A DNA stretch of 11,279 bases from Dichloromethanomonas sp964477085 (GCA_964477085.1 CAYZDF010000075.1:1-11279); one strand, 5' to 3'; counted from the stretch's first letter, positions 1 to 6,834 are shown. Translations and numbers: made by a program. The notes: generated by a model from the sequence alone, not told the origin.

Positions 1-46
1 AATACTCATTAGATAGTAATTTTGTGTATTTTTCGATCCAGTTCAT
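1..46 (-). CDS. 5' end of a further gene, cut by the window edge
   Basis: An ATG at 46-44 overlaps the TAA stop of the ATPase gene by one base (TAATG), the usual arrangement of translationally coupled genes. The frame stays open for 15 codons to the edge of the window, giving MNWIEKYTKLLSNEY. Only a weak purine stretch (GAGAG) precedes it, so it may depend on coupling. The visible residues are too few to assign a function. From its place after a replication ATPase it probably belongs to the same operon. Confidence 0.45.
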   Translation of the reverse strand, partial: MNWIEKYTKLLSNEY

Positions 47-1371
47 TATTGACTCTCTGTATTAAGTATGATCTCTTTTGTAAGTCTATCGAATAGTATA
101 ATACCAGATGATCTTAATTGGTCTAAGGCTTCTTCTAACATTTTCTTATTCATATATTTTGAAGTAGATGACATTAAGGTTTTGTATGCTATTCTTTTGC
201 CAGGCCTGGATGATATCCTTCTTAATACTAATTCAGTATTTTTATAAGTCTTATCTTTAATACCAAACTTTCCTAATGATTTTTCACAATCGTTAATCAA
301 ACTTACACCAAATAATAAATCTCCAGAGTTTATTAGCAAATCATTCCCACGTGATATACTACGTAACATTGCAACACGTTGAACAAACTGTGCCTTACGA
401 GAAGTAAATCCTTCAACATCTAATTCCACATTGGATAAGTCAGTAGGTAGTGTATTATACCATTTTACCCACATATCATGGGCATCAGATGTGAATTTTA
501 TTTCACCATAAAGAGTTGATATAACATTCAAATCATCTATTAGTTTTTGCCTTAATAATTTATCTTCTGGATCTAATATAACATCTGGGTTTGAGAATCT
601 TTTCTTTGTTTCATTTACTACCAACATTCTGCCTAAAAAGCCTGATCGAAGAGAGGAGGATGGTAATTCTTCTTCGATCCACATAGGAAAACAGCATCCA
701 AGAAATGAAATGATAGGTTTCTTAATTATTATTTTAGATCGTGATATTGTGGTATCTTCATGATCACCTTGTTTGTTGAATAACTCAGTAAGAAGAAGTG
801 TTAGTTCTCGAACACCGGCCCGTTGTGATATAAGATTTCCAAGTTCTGAAGCGAATATTAATACAGGTGTTTTTTCAATCAATCTCCCATCGATCTCTTG
901 GAATAGATTCCCTGATGACATGAACGTCAAGAGTGCTGGTGGTGTTATAGAATCTTTATAAACATGCACAGGAATGTTGGATTCTTGAAGAAGAGAAAAG
1001 CCTATAGATGCTGATGAAGATTTCCCTACTCCGCTGGGACCGACAAACAATATATATGTATTTGGAAAACATTTATAATATCCTCTTGTCATCCAACAGT
1101 TACGATTGACGGCGGCGGATAAAACAGATATAGCTGTCCATAGATGAAATCTCTCAGGAGATTCATCATGACGGGTATAGTGCATGTATGCTTTGATCCA
1201 CGAGTTTAAAGATCGTTTATTTAATTTTGTAGATCTATATATTAATGGTTGATGTGGAGTTGTTAGTATTGGCTCTCGTTGTATTGGCTCTCGTTGTATT
1301 GGCTCTCGTTGTATTGGCTCTTGAGTTGTGTCTGAGGCCAGATCATTTTTCTCAGTCTCGTTCTTTTGCAT
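46..1371 (-). CDS. DUF3987-like P-loop ATPase, probable replication helicase or loader
   Basis: A 441-residue protein with a Walker A motif GPSGVGKS at 111-118, preceded by the pattern HLWTAISVLSAAVNR (76-90) and PNTYILFV (103-110) that I associate with DUF3987-type phage/plasmid ATPases. A Walker-B-like strand PVLIFASELG is at 169-178. A conserved-looking GFLGRMLVV (244-252) could carry the arginine finger. The C-terminus (about 375-437) looks like a small winged-helix region. The first 40 residues are low complexity with an IQREP repeat. The ATG at 1371 has no clear ribosome site and lies 109 bases inside the preceding gene, so translation is probably coupled; no better in-frame start exists before the ATPase domain. 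The family is common in phage replication regions, but its reaction is not settled, so helicase or loader is inference. Confidence 0.85.
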   Translation of the reverse strand: MQKNETEKNDLASDTTQEPIQREPIQREPIQREPILTTPHQPLIYRSTKLNKRSLNSWIKAYMHYTRHDESPERFHLWTAISVLSAAVNRNCWMTRGYYKCFPNTYILFVGPSGVGKSSSASIGFSLLQESNIPVHVYKDSITPPALLTFMSSGNLFQEIDGRLIEKTPVLIFASELGNLISQRAGVRELTLLLTELFNKQGDHEDTTISRSKIIIKKPIISFLGCCFPMWIEEELPSSSLRSGFLGRMLVVNETKKRFSNPDVILDPEDKLLRQKLIDDLNVISTLYGEIKFTSDAHDMWVKWYNTLPTDLSNVELDVEGFTSRKAQFVQRVAMLRSISRGNDLLINSGDLLFGVSLINDCEKSLGKFGIKDKTYKNTELVLRRISSRPGKRIAYKTLMSSTSKYMNKKMLEEALDQLRSSGIILFDRLTKEIILNTESQ

Positions 1372-1544
1372 AGATAGTGCTCACATTTATTAGTAGAAGT
1401 GTTTATTGGTCTGCCACAATAAGGACACGATGGGATGCCAAGAGAACAGGCCTTACAGGGTATGACATCCCAGTCGAATAAAGCTGCTTGAGTAAGACAG
1501 TTATCGTAATCAGGACAGCTTCGATTTTCGTCATCACGAGTCAT
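1263..1544 (-). CDS. Small cysteine-rich zinc-ribbon protein with YNESQ-repeat tail
   Basis: A 93-residue protein with eight cysteines at C10, C16, C30, C33, C40, C43, C54 and C59. The CKAC and CPYC knuckles (30-33, 40-43) suggest one or two structural zinc sites; no catalytic residues are recognisable. The basic stretch KRTRLRK (60-66) could contact nucleic acid. The last 17 residues are three and a fraction copies of YNESQ, encoded by the 15-bp array that the next gene reads in another frame as IQREP. The start overlaps the stop of the TSCPD gene by 11 bases and has only a weak AAAAG upstream. I do not recognise a named family. It could be a regulator or a partner of the neighbouring replication proteins. 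Confidence 0.7.
   Translation of the reverse strand: MTRDDENRSCPDYDNCLTQAALFDWDVIPCKACSLGIPSCPYCGRPINTSTNKCEHYLCKRTRLRKMIWPQTQLKSQYNESQYNESQYNESQY
1266..1320. repeat. 15-bp tandem array, 3.7 copies, read in two frames
   Basis: Plus-strand unit GTATTGGCTCTCGTT at 1266-1280, 1281-1295 and 1296-1310, then 10 matching bases at 1311-1320. It lies in the overlap of two minus-strand genes. The upstream gene reads it as YNESQ, the downstream gene as IQREP. Since 15 is a multiple of three, gain or loss of a unit keeps both frames open. Confidence 0.95.
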
Positions 1545-1830
1545 AATCTTTTGATAGTGCTATAGCAATCGCCTCAGGACACGATTTTAAAAACTTTGAG
1601 TCATTAGAGCAATGAATTCCTGATAATTTAGCTGAAAGTTCTTTGGGATTAACACCACGTGTGAAAAGTTCATATAGTAGAATTTCTATAGCCTCTATCA
1701 GAGCACGGGAGCAGCAACCGCACTTGCCTAAGATTGGTTTGAGATATGGTTGGGAAGGATCAGTGGAGGATATTATATACATATCTCCACATCCGGTTTT
1801 TATTCTGATTGTTTCAGTTGGGATAGACAT
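1534..1830 (-). CDS. Stand-alone TSCPD-domain protein
   Basis: A 98-residue protein matching the TSCPD domain, best known as the C-terminal metal-binding region of adenosylcobalamin-dependent (class II) ribonucleotide reductases. Visible signatures are KTGCGDMYI (11-19), GKCGCC (35-40), the helix SRALIEAIEILLYELFTRGV (41-60), SGIHC (70-74) and KSCPEAIAIAL (82-92), the last corresponding to the name-giving motif. Cysteines 14, 37, 39, 40, 74 and 84 could bind metal. No reductase catalytic domain is encoded in the window, so this is a free domain. The ATG at 1830 follows AAAGG at 1841-1845; an in-frame ATG at 1860 would add ten residues but lacks a ribosome site. It sits 55 bases after the polymerase gene. 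A role in deoxynucleotide supply is plausible but inferred. Confidence 0.8.
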   Translation of the reverse strand: MSIPTETIRIKTGCGDMYIISSTDPSQPYLKPILGKCGCCSRALIEAIEILLYELFTRGVNPKELSAKLSGIHCSNDSKFLKSCPEAIAIALSKDYDS

Positions 1831-1885
1831 TTTGGTGGTACCTTTTTTTGGGTTGTACATTTTTATTATTTATTTTTGAAACAAT

Positions 1886-4501
1886 TTATGGTTGGATTTG
1901 ATACCCCTTTCTTTTTGATACCCCTTTAATTTGATACTCTTTTAATTCACCCCAATGGGTTCCAATCTTAATCTCACAGGGTATACTTAACCACTCAGCT
2001 TTACCATGAAATGGTGTTATAAGAATTGGAAGTTCAAGATTATTCTTAATTATTGTTAATACTTTATCACGGTTTTCAGGATGGTATTCGACCATAATAG
2101 AATCGTGAACTTGAAGGATGATATATGCGTCAAGATTTCTTTTCTTAAACTCATCTAAAGATAATCTTATAGCACGATTGACTATATATCCTACAGTATA
2201 TTGTGGTATTGCTGCGTAGAATCTACGCAACGTATTATCATCCAGTTTAGAAAAGGAATATCTTGTCAATCCAGATGGAAATGTTATTGTTTTATTAGCT
2301 TCAAGCTGTTTCCGAACACCATGCATATACATACGCCGACCTGGAAAGGCCCGATCAATCTTCATTAGAATTAATCTTACATCTTCTAATGATTTGAATA
2401 TACCAGCGGCCCTAAGAGTTTTCTGCAATGCCTTTTCTCTTGCATCGTAGTTAGATGAATGGACTACAATCTTACCTGTCTGACGCATTTCGTATAAAGC
2501 TTTGTTCGTTTTATAATTTTCAACAAGATTTTTATAGTCCAATCCAAGTATCAATGATGTTCTGTGACAATGAACGTCAAGTCCTTCTTTGAATGGGCGC
2601 TTAAGCTCATCGTCACCAGACACCCATGCGTATACTCTGGCCTCAGCTTGAGAGCCATCGAGTTCTGCAATTTCGAATCCAGGCCTGGCACAGATCAGTG
2701 GTCTTGCAGCAGCAGTCCAGTTTTGCATGTTTGTTCCGCCACCAAAATGGTCCTTTCGGGAAGCAAGCCTTTCTGTTTCAGTAACAAATGTATATAATGC
2801 TGTTCTGATGCAGTTATCTCGGCCTGGTTTTTTACCAATAGCAGATAATAAAGCCATCTGTCCACGAAGGAACAATATAGCTTTAGGAATTAATTCATCA
2901 CCGAGATTTAGTAATGTCTCCTCTTGAGAATCCTCAACACTGTATCCTAAGTAACGCATTAATTGTATTACCTGAACTGGAGAATTGGGATTAATACAAC
3001 TAAATATTGACTTGTCGATGGTAAATTGGAGATCAGATTCAAGGTCTCTTATGGGTTTAGGAACAGAAGGCTTTAATTTTTCTTCATATCCAGATTTTTT
3101 TAGAGCGTTATTCAAGGCAGATTGGACAGGATAGATTTCTTTGTAATATACATCCTGTGCTATTGGAACTCTCCTTGATGTATCAAGGTATAATCCTCTC
3201 CGGTGCTGTTGAATAACCCACTTAATAATTGGAAGAGATTCTGTTAGGTAGTAATCCCAACAGTGCTTGCTTTGTGCTTCTTGAATTAATTTCGTTGTGA
3301 TCTCGTGGGTTGCATAACAGTCCTGGCAGTTATATGAAAACCAATCATCCAAGGAACGTTGTGATTCAGCACAACGTCCTATGTATTTATAATAGGGCAT
3401 GTCGGTGTAAAGAGATGTTAAAAATCCTAAATCGTGTTTGAGTTCAAGATTACAAACTGAGTGGAGTTTTGCTGAGTCAACATATATATTATCATCGAAT
3501 ATGAGGTTAAAGTCTCGATGATACCACGCTGCGTCAAATGGTATATTTTGATTGCAGACCTTGTTTGATAATAAGGCCTGATGTAATTTCTTTAAGATAG
3601 CCATTTCTTGATTGAGAGAATAGGAACTGTCTCCTTTGAAATTAGATATTAAAGGTATACACATTGCTGAGGTATGTGTATGGGTTATACCAATACACCC
3701 AACGTATTCTTTTCGTGGCGTTTCAAGATCAGTAACAATAAAATTAAATGGATCGTCTGGATCAGGAAATTCATTTATGAGATAATCTAAGTATGTCATT
3801 ATCTCTGGATATGTCGGATTGATTATCTCGGTTCTTTTTAAAGGATGCCAACCGTATGTAGCAATCCGTTTTACTTTTTGGAGATCGTATATTGTTATAT
3901 CAATCCACGGCTGACGGGTTTCTTTCTGCTTGGATGATGTAGCGTGGTAAGCACGTTGTGCAAATGATGGATGGACTATTGGAACTATCCAAATAAGTCT
4001 ATCGTTTAATGTGTATGGTATTACAGATCCACGCCAGTTTGTCACACCTTCATGTCCTGTGAGAGCATATAGAGATTCATCGCCAGCAGCTATTATTATT
4101 TTAGGATTGTATTGTTTTATGTATTGTTTTATGCGAAGTTTTAAGTCCTCATGCCAGGCAAGGAGTTCTGGTTTAGGAATGTGTGTTGTCCCGCGTTTTA
4201 TAGACGAAGATTTCATTTTGTTTTGGTTTTTTGGTGTATAGAAGAAATCCTGAAATTTATTATTTGGTGGGCGAAATTGAACAACATTGTCTATGAGAAG
4301 ATTGGACCAGATCAATCCAGCCTGAGCACACATGTTTTGTAAAAGAGTTCCAGTGTATCCACAAAAAGGCCGGCCTGTGAGTTCTTCACTCTCTCCAGGT
4401 GCTTCTCCAAGGATAAGAATTGAAGAAGATGAAGAAGATGAAGAAGGTGAAGAAGATTCTGGATACTGAGCCTTTACTGTTCGTTTGAGATCAGTCGTCA
4501 T
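1886..4501 (-). CDS. UDG-like domain fused to family A DNA polymerase with 3'-5' exonuclease
   Basis: An 871-residue probable replicative polymerase. Residues 28-185 form a uracil-DNA-glycosylase superfamily domain resembling family 4: GEAPG (32-36), GRPFCGYTG (43-51), NVVQFRPP (72-79) and HPS (177-179). The exonuclease follows with D258/E260 (Exo I), D323 (Exo II) and Y390/D394 (Exo III), so all DEDDy residues are present. The polymerase domain has motif A D615-SQ-E620-R622, motif B R673/K677/H681/Y685, and motif C HD at 799-800. There is no 5'-3' exonuclease domain. Oddities are a serine-rich tract at 16-27 from a 9-bp repeat, loss of the iron-sulfur cysteines in the UDG part, and H681/D686 in motif B. 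The ATG at 4501 follows GGGGAG at 4511-4516 and overlaps the preceding gene by 11 bases. I recall similar fusions in SPO1-type phages, from memory only. Confidence 0.93.
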   Translation of the reverse strand: MTTDLKRTVKAQYPESSSPSSSSSSSSILILGEAPGESEELTGRPFCGYTGTLLQNMCAQAGLIWSNLLIDNVVQFRPPNNKFQDFFYTPKNQNKMKSSSIKRGTTHIPKPELLAWHEDLKLRIKQYIKQYNPKIIIAAGDESLYALTGHEGVTNWRGSVIPYTLNDRLIWIVPIVHPSFAQRAYHATSSKQKETRQPWIDITIYDLQKVKRIATYGWHPLKRTEIINPTYPEIMTYLDYLINEFPDPDDPFNFIVTDLETPRKEYVGCIGITHTHTSAMCIPLISNFKGDSSYSLNQEMAILKKLHQALLSNKVCNQNIPFDAAWYHRDFNLIFDDNIYVDSAKLHSVCNLELKHDLGFLTSLYTDMPYYKYIGRCAESQRSLDDWFSYNCQDCYATHEITTKLIQEAQSKHCWDYYLTESLPIIKWVIQQHRRGLYLDTSRRVPIAQDVYYKEIYPVQSALNNALKKSGYEEKLKPSVPKPIRDLESDLQFTIDKSIFSCINPNSPVQVIQLMRYLGYSVEDSQEETLLNLGDELIPKAILFLRGQMALLSAIGKKPGRDNCIRTALYTFVTETERLASRKDHFGGGTNMQNWTAAARPLICARPGFEIAELDGSQAEARVYAWVSGDDELKRPFKEGLDVHCHRTSLILGLDYKNLVENYKTNKALYEMRQTGKIVVHSSNYDAREKALQKTLRAAGIFKSLEDVRLILMKIDRAFPGRRMYMHGVRKQLEANKTITFPSGLTRYSFSKLDDNTLRRFYAAIPQYTVGYIVNRAIRLSLDEFKKRNLDAYIILQVHDSIMVEYHPENRDKVLTIIKNNLELPILITPFHGKAEWLSIPCEIKIGTHWGELKEYQIKGVSKRKGYQIQP
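4422..4457. repeat. 9-bp tandem repeat encoding a serine tract
   Basis: Four copies of plus-strand GAAGAAGAT (4422, 4431, 4440 with one change, 4449). On the coding minus strand this is the Ser-rich segment (one Pro) at residues 16-27 of the polymerase fusion, just before the first strand of the UDG-like domain. Confidence 0.9.
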
Positions 4502-4745
4502 AAGAGTCTACTCCCCTCTCTGAAATATTCCATTCCTTCCTGTATTGCAACTCTTGATCAGCTGCATAACAGATTCCTTCATCATTAAAATTCTCTGCCA
4601 CCCAACGAAGATATCCAGTTGGAAGATCACCAATAGCTGTGCCTTTGTGTTTACCATAAGGCATGGTGATTTCGTCGAATGGTGTGGATTGTTTAGTAGC
4701 GATTTTATCTGATAAAGATTTTTTAAGGTCTTTTAAATCATTCAT
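4491..4745 (-). CDS. Stand-alone ExoX C-terminal / DUF3820-like protein
   Basis: An 84-residue protein whose centre, MPYGKHKG (28-35) followed by DLPTGYLRWVAENF (40-53), matches the short domain found at the C-terminus of exodeoxyribonuclease X-like proteins and alone in DUF3820 proteins (typical pattern FGKxKGxxxxDxPxxYLxWL). There is no DnaQ exonuclease domain. The ATG at 4745 follows AGGAGG at 4755-4760 and overlaps the stop of the methyltransferase gene by 8 bases. Its own stop overlaps the polymerase start by 11 bases, so it is probably translated in step with the polymerase. A role as a small DNA-binding or polymerase accessory protein is inference; the domain's biochemical function is not established to my knowledge. 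Confidence 0.75.
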   Translation of the reverse strand: MNDLKDLKKSLSDKIATKQSTPFDEITMPYGKHKGTAIGDLPTGYLRWVAENFNDEGICYAADQELQYRKEWNISERGVDSYDD

Positions 4746-6180
4746 TCTCTTGTTCCTCCTTTTCCTTTTCCTTCTTCATTTTATCTTCAAGCTCAATCTC
4801 TAATTGTAAAATTCTTGGCTTGGCCAGATCAACCAGCACTTTATTTTGTTCTATAACAACTCCCTTTCTGCCTGTTTCTAAACAGGCGTCAGCAGTTATG
4901 CAACTTCCTCCATATGGATCAACAACAACCTCACCAGGCATGGAAGACAGTAGTATCAATTTCATTATCAATTCTTTTGGTTTCTCAGCAGAGTGTATTC
5001 TTCCACGCATCGGAGAGTTATATTCGAAGACATTTTTAGAAAGCTCGGATAACACTGGCCTCTCCCCCTTCCATGCGTATAAAATATTTTCTGTATTCAA
5101 ATGATGTCTCTTATCATCATTTGAGCCTTTGACGTTTGGTTTAAACCATATAAGAGGGATTTTTTCTATATTAAACCCTGCGGCTATGAGCAAATCCATT
5201 GCTTCATATGCCTTGTCCATTTGAGCTGACCAAAACATGTATATTGCTGAGTCTGGTTTCATACACCTGTATAGTAACTTTAAGATTCTTAACATCTCTT
5301 GCGGGTCATATTTGTTGTCGTATTTTTCATACGCCTCACCTCGTTCTCTGTCCATGTTTTCTTCTACAGCCACGCCCCATGGTGGGTCTGTTATAATTAA
5401 GTCGATAAATTCTCCACGTTTTAATCCGATTTGTTTAAGCCAGTTCTCAGAATTATCATTGATTAACTCAACATCTTTTGAGGTGATATCACCTTTTGTG
5501 ATACCTAATCGTTCAGCACGACCTAATCTTTGGATACGTTTAATTCGAGATAATGCTGTAGATCGGCGTTTTATGTTCGTCACCTCGGCATCTAAGGCTT
5601 TGCCGTCCTCTAATTGTAAATATCGTGTCACATCTGCTGGCGTAATACCGATCATTCTGGCTGTGTCACGAACACCCCAACCAACTTTAGTTCGGCCAGC
5701 ACGAGCTTTGCCATGCTCGGATTGCAATAGCTCGTGTAAGTTTTTTACCATTGCAGACTTCTCAGGCCATTCGAAATCTTTACGACTTAAATTTTCAAGA
5801 AGCTCAAATAGCTTTCTTTCATATTCTGTTATAGAGTTCTTAATTATACACGGGACCAGACTCCATTTTTCTTTATCATCTTGTGTTGGTTTGTATACTT
5901 TTCCGTCATTTGTTTCTTTTACAGACCACACCTTTGGATGGCCGTCAATGATTAATCGTAATGATCTTAATCGCCTTTCTCCTGCTATGAGGTTGTAGTT
6001 CCCGTCCAATACAATAGGCTCAATCAGTCCTCCAGGAACAAGAATTTGTCTTGCTTGTTCTTCAAGATCACCAAAGTTTTTTCTGGCCCTGTCTGGAGGA
6101 ACAATAATCTTGTTAATGTGGATATATTCGAATCTATCATTCGGCCTGTTCGGGACTTTGGAGATTTTTTTACTTTCCAT
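4738..6180 (-). CDS. ParB-domain / DNA methyltransferase (N4/N6 type) fusion
   Basis: A 480-residue two-part protein. Residues about 17-135 resemble a ParB/Srx N-terminal domain, with AGERRLRSLRL (66-76) including the GERR box and ENLSRKDFEW (129-138). Residues 169-190 (VRDTARMIGITPADVTRYLQ) look like a helix-turn-helix. The C-terminal half is a DNA_methylase N4/N6 domain. Catalytic DPPW is at 265-268, HSAEKP (motif X) at 396-401, and the AdoMet-binding DPYGGSC at 421-427 (a C where G is usual). The order IV, then X and I, fits the beta class. It should methylate adenine N6 or cytosine N4 in DNA; the target cannot be read from sequence. No restriction endonuclease is adjacent, so self-protection or regulation is more likely than a full R-M system. 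The ATG at 6180 follows AAAGGAG at 6189-6195. The tail (468-480) is a Lys/Glu purine tract containing the next gene's ribosome site. Confidence 0.9.
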   Translation of the reverse strand: MESKKISKVPNRPNDRFEYIHINKIIVPPDRARKNFGDLEEQARQILVPGGLIEPIVLDGNYNLIAGERRLRSLRLIIDGHPKVWSVKETNDGKVYKPTQDDKEKWSLVPCIIKNSITEYERKLFELLENLSRKDFEWPEKSAMVKNLHELLQSEHGKARAGRTKVGWGVRDTARMIGITPADVTRYLQLEDGKALDAEVTNIKRRSTALSRIKRIQRLGRAERLGITKGDITSKDVELINDNSENWLKQIGLKRGEFIDLIITDPPWGVAVEENMDRERGEAYEKYDNKYDPQEMLRILKLLYRCMKPDSAIYMFWSAQMDKAYEAMDLLIAAGFNIEKIPLIWFKPNVKGSNDDKRHHLNTENILYAWKGERPVLSELSKNVFEYNSPMRGRIHSAEKPKELIMKLILLSSMPGEVVVDPYGGSCITADACLETGRKGVVIEQNKVLVDLAKPRILQLEIELEDKMKKEKEKEEQENE

Positions 6181-6508
6181 CTGTTATGCTCCTTTCATAT
6201 TCAAGTTGAATGTTTTGGATATTAATAATAATATGGCGCATTAATTGTAGTGTAGTCGATACAATTTGTATGAGATTGAAGATATTTCTATCTGCACCAA
6301 ATCGCATATTTAAGTCTAAGATCTTGTTATCAAGCATTATTTCCAAGTCCTCTATTCTTATTTGAATGTATTCGAGTGGCATTGTCACCGAGTTCTCTGA
6401 GTTCTCTGAGTTCTCTGAGTTCTCTGAGTTCTCTGAGTTCTTCAAGTTCTTCAAGTTCTTCAAGTTCTTCAAGTTCTTCAAGTTCTTCAAGTTCTCTATT
6501 TCTGTCAT
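6170..6508 (-). CDS. Hypothetical protein with LKN/SEN tandem-repeat N-terminus
   Basis: A 112-residue protein of unknown function. Residues 8-40 are six LKN triplets followed by five SEN triplets. The remaining 72 residues form a predicted mainly helical region rich in Ile/Leu (for example LEIMLDNKILDL and NIFNLIQIV) that could be a coiled coil. The ATG at 6508 has the ideal site AAAAGGAG at 6516-6523, seven bases away, so the repeat is very probably translated and the N-terminus is not an artefact. It overlaps the methyltransferase gene by 11 bases. No motif, membrane segment or signal peptide is seen. The repeat could act as a flexible spacer or an assembly segment; that is speculation. 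Confidence 0.7.
   Translation of the reverse strand: MTEIENLKNLKNLKNLKNLKNLKNSENSENSENSENSENSVTMPLEYIQIRIEDLEIMLDNKILDLNMRFGADRNIFNLIQIVSTTLQLMRHIIINIQNIQLEYERSITDGK
6392..6490. repeat. Two adjoining 9-bp tandem arrays (5 + 6 copies)
   Basis: On the plus strand GTTCTCTGA is repeated five times exactly (6392-6436), then GTTCTTCAA six times exactly (6437-6490), followed by a partial GTTCTC. The two units differ at two internal positions plus the last base. On the coding strand they give SEN x5 and LKN x6. The homogeneity inside each block and the sharp switch suggest two separate rounds of expansion by slippage. Confidence 0.95.
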
Positions 6509-6510
6509 TG

Positions 6511-6777
6511 TTATTCTCCTTTTCCTTTTTCTTTTTCTTTTTCTTTTTCCTGTTTTAATATAGTAATAGCAATAACAATTAGAGCTTCCTCAAGACCTTT
6601 AAGGATAAACTCTAACTCCTTAACTTCCGTCAACTCAGCAGAGGTATTTATGGTGTAGCAGTATGTTATATTTGGACCTGACAGAGATACTATAGGTAGA
6701 CAAAACATGGGAATCTGTTCTGTGTGTGGGATTAAGACAATTCTACCATGGTAGGATTTAGGATTTATATTGGTCAT
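6511..6777 (-). CDS. Hypothetical protein with Lys/Glu C-terminal tail
   Basis: An 88-residue protein I do not recognise. The first half appears beta-rich (GRIVLIPHTEQIPMFCLPIV) and residues 48-74 form one probable amphipathic helix (ELTEVKELEFILKGLEEALI), too short and charged for a clear membrane anchor. The last 13 residues are KEKEKEKEK-type, from an AAAGAA hexamer tract that runs straight into the ribosome site of the next gene; the stop is two bases ahead of that gene's ATG. The ATG at 6777 is preceded by AGAGG at 6783-6787, five bases away. It lies between the DUF5664 gene and the repeat-rich gene, and follows a 56-base spacer carrying an 8-bp repeat. Confidence 0.65.
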   Translation of the reverse strand: MTNINPKSYHGRIVLIPHTEQIPMFCLPIVSLSGPNITYCYTINTSAELTEVKELEFILKGLEEALIVIAITILKQEKEKEKEKGKGE

Positions 6778-6794
6778 AAATACCTCTGCGTGAG

Positions 6795-6834
6795 ATTATA
6801 AGATTACAAGACTATAAGACTATAAGACTATAAC
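6795..6834. repeat. Intergenic 8-bp tandem repeat, five copies
   Basis: Five consecutive octamers of the form A(C/T)TA(T/C)AA(G/C): 6795, 6803, 6811, 6819 and 6827. The last copy runs one base into the stop codon of the DUF5664 gene. Unlike the arrays inside genes, the unit is not a multiple of three, which fits a non-coding position. It fills most of the gap between two genes and does not look like a hairpin or terminator. Confidence 0.85.

Noticed and set aside
2213..2229. 17-base palindrome TGCGTAGA-A-TCTACGCA within the polymerase gene
   Set aside because: An 8-bp half-site with one central base is near chance level in 11 kb, and the codons encode conserved-looking polymerase residues.
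5237..5998. A 253-codon open frame on the plus strand
   Set aside because: It is antisense to the well-supported methyltransferase gene, has no recognisable domain and no ribosome site matching the quality of its neighbours.
6392..6490. Possible CRISPR array
   Set aside because: The units are 9 bp with no spacers between them.
6366..6563. Plus-strand open frames rich in FSE/FKF or serine across the 9-bp arrays
   Set aside because: Repeats in multiples of three keep all frames open; the minus-strand reading has an ideal ribosome site and fits the operon.
6743..6754. 12-bp palindrome CTACCATGGTAG
   Set aside because: Too short to stand out and placed within ordinary codons.
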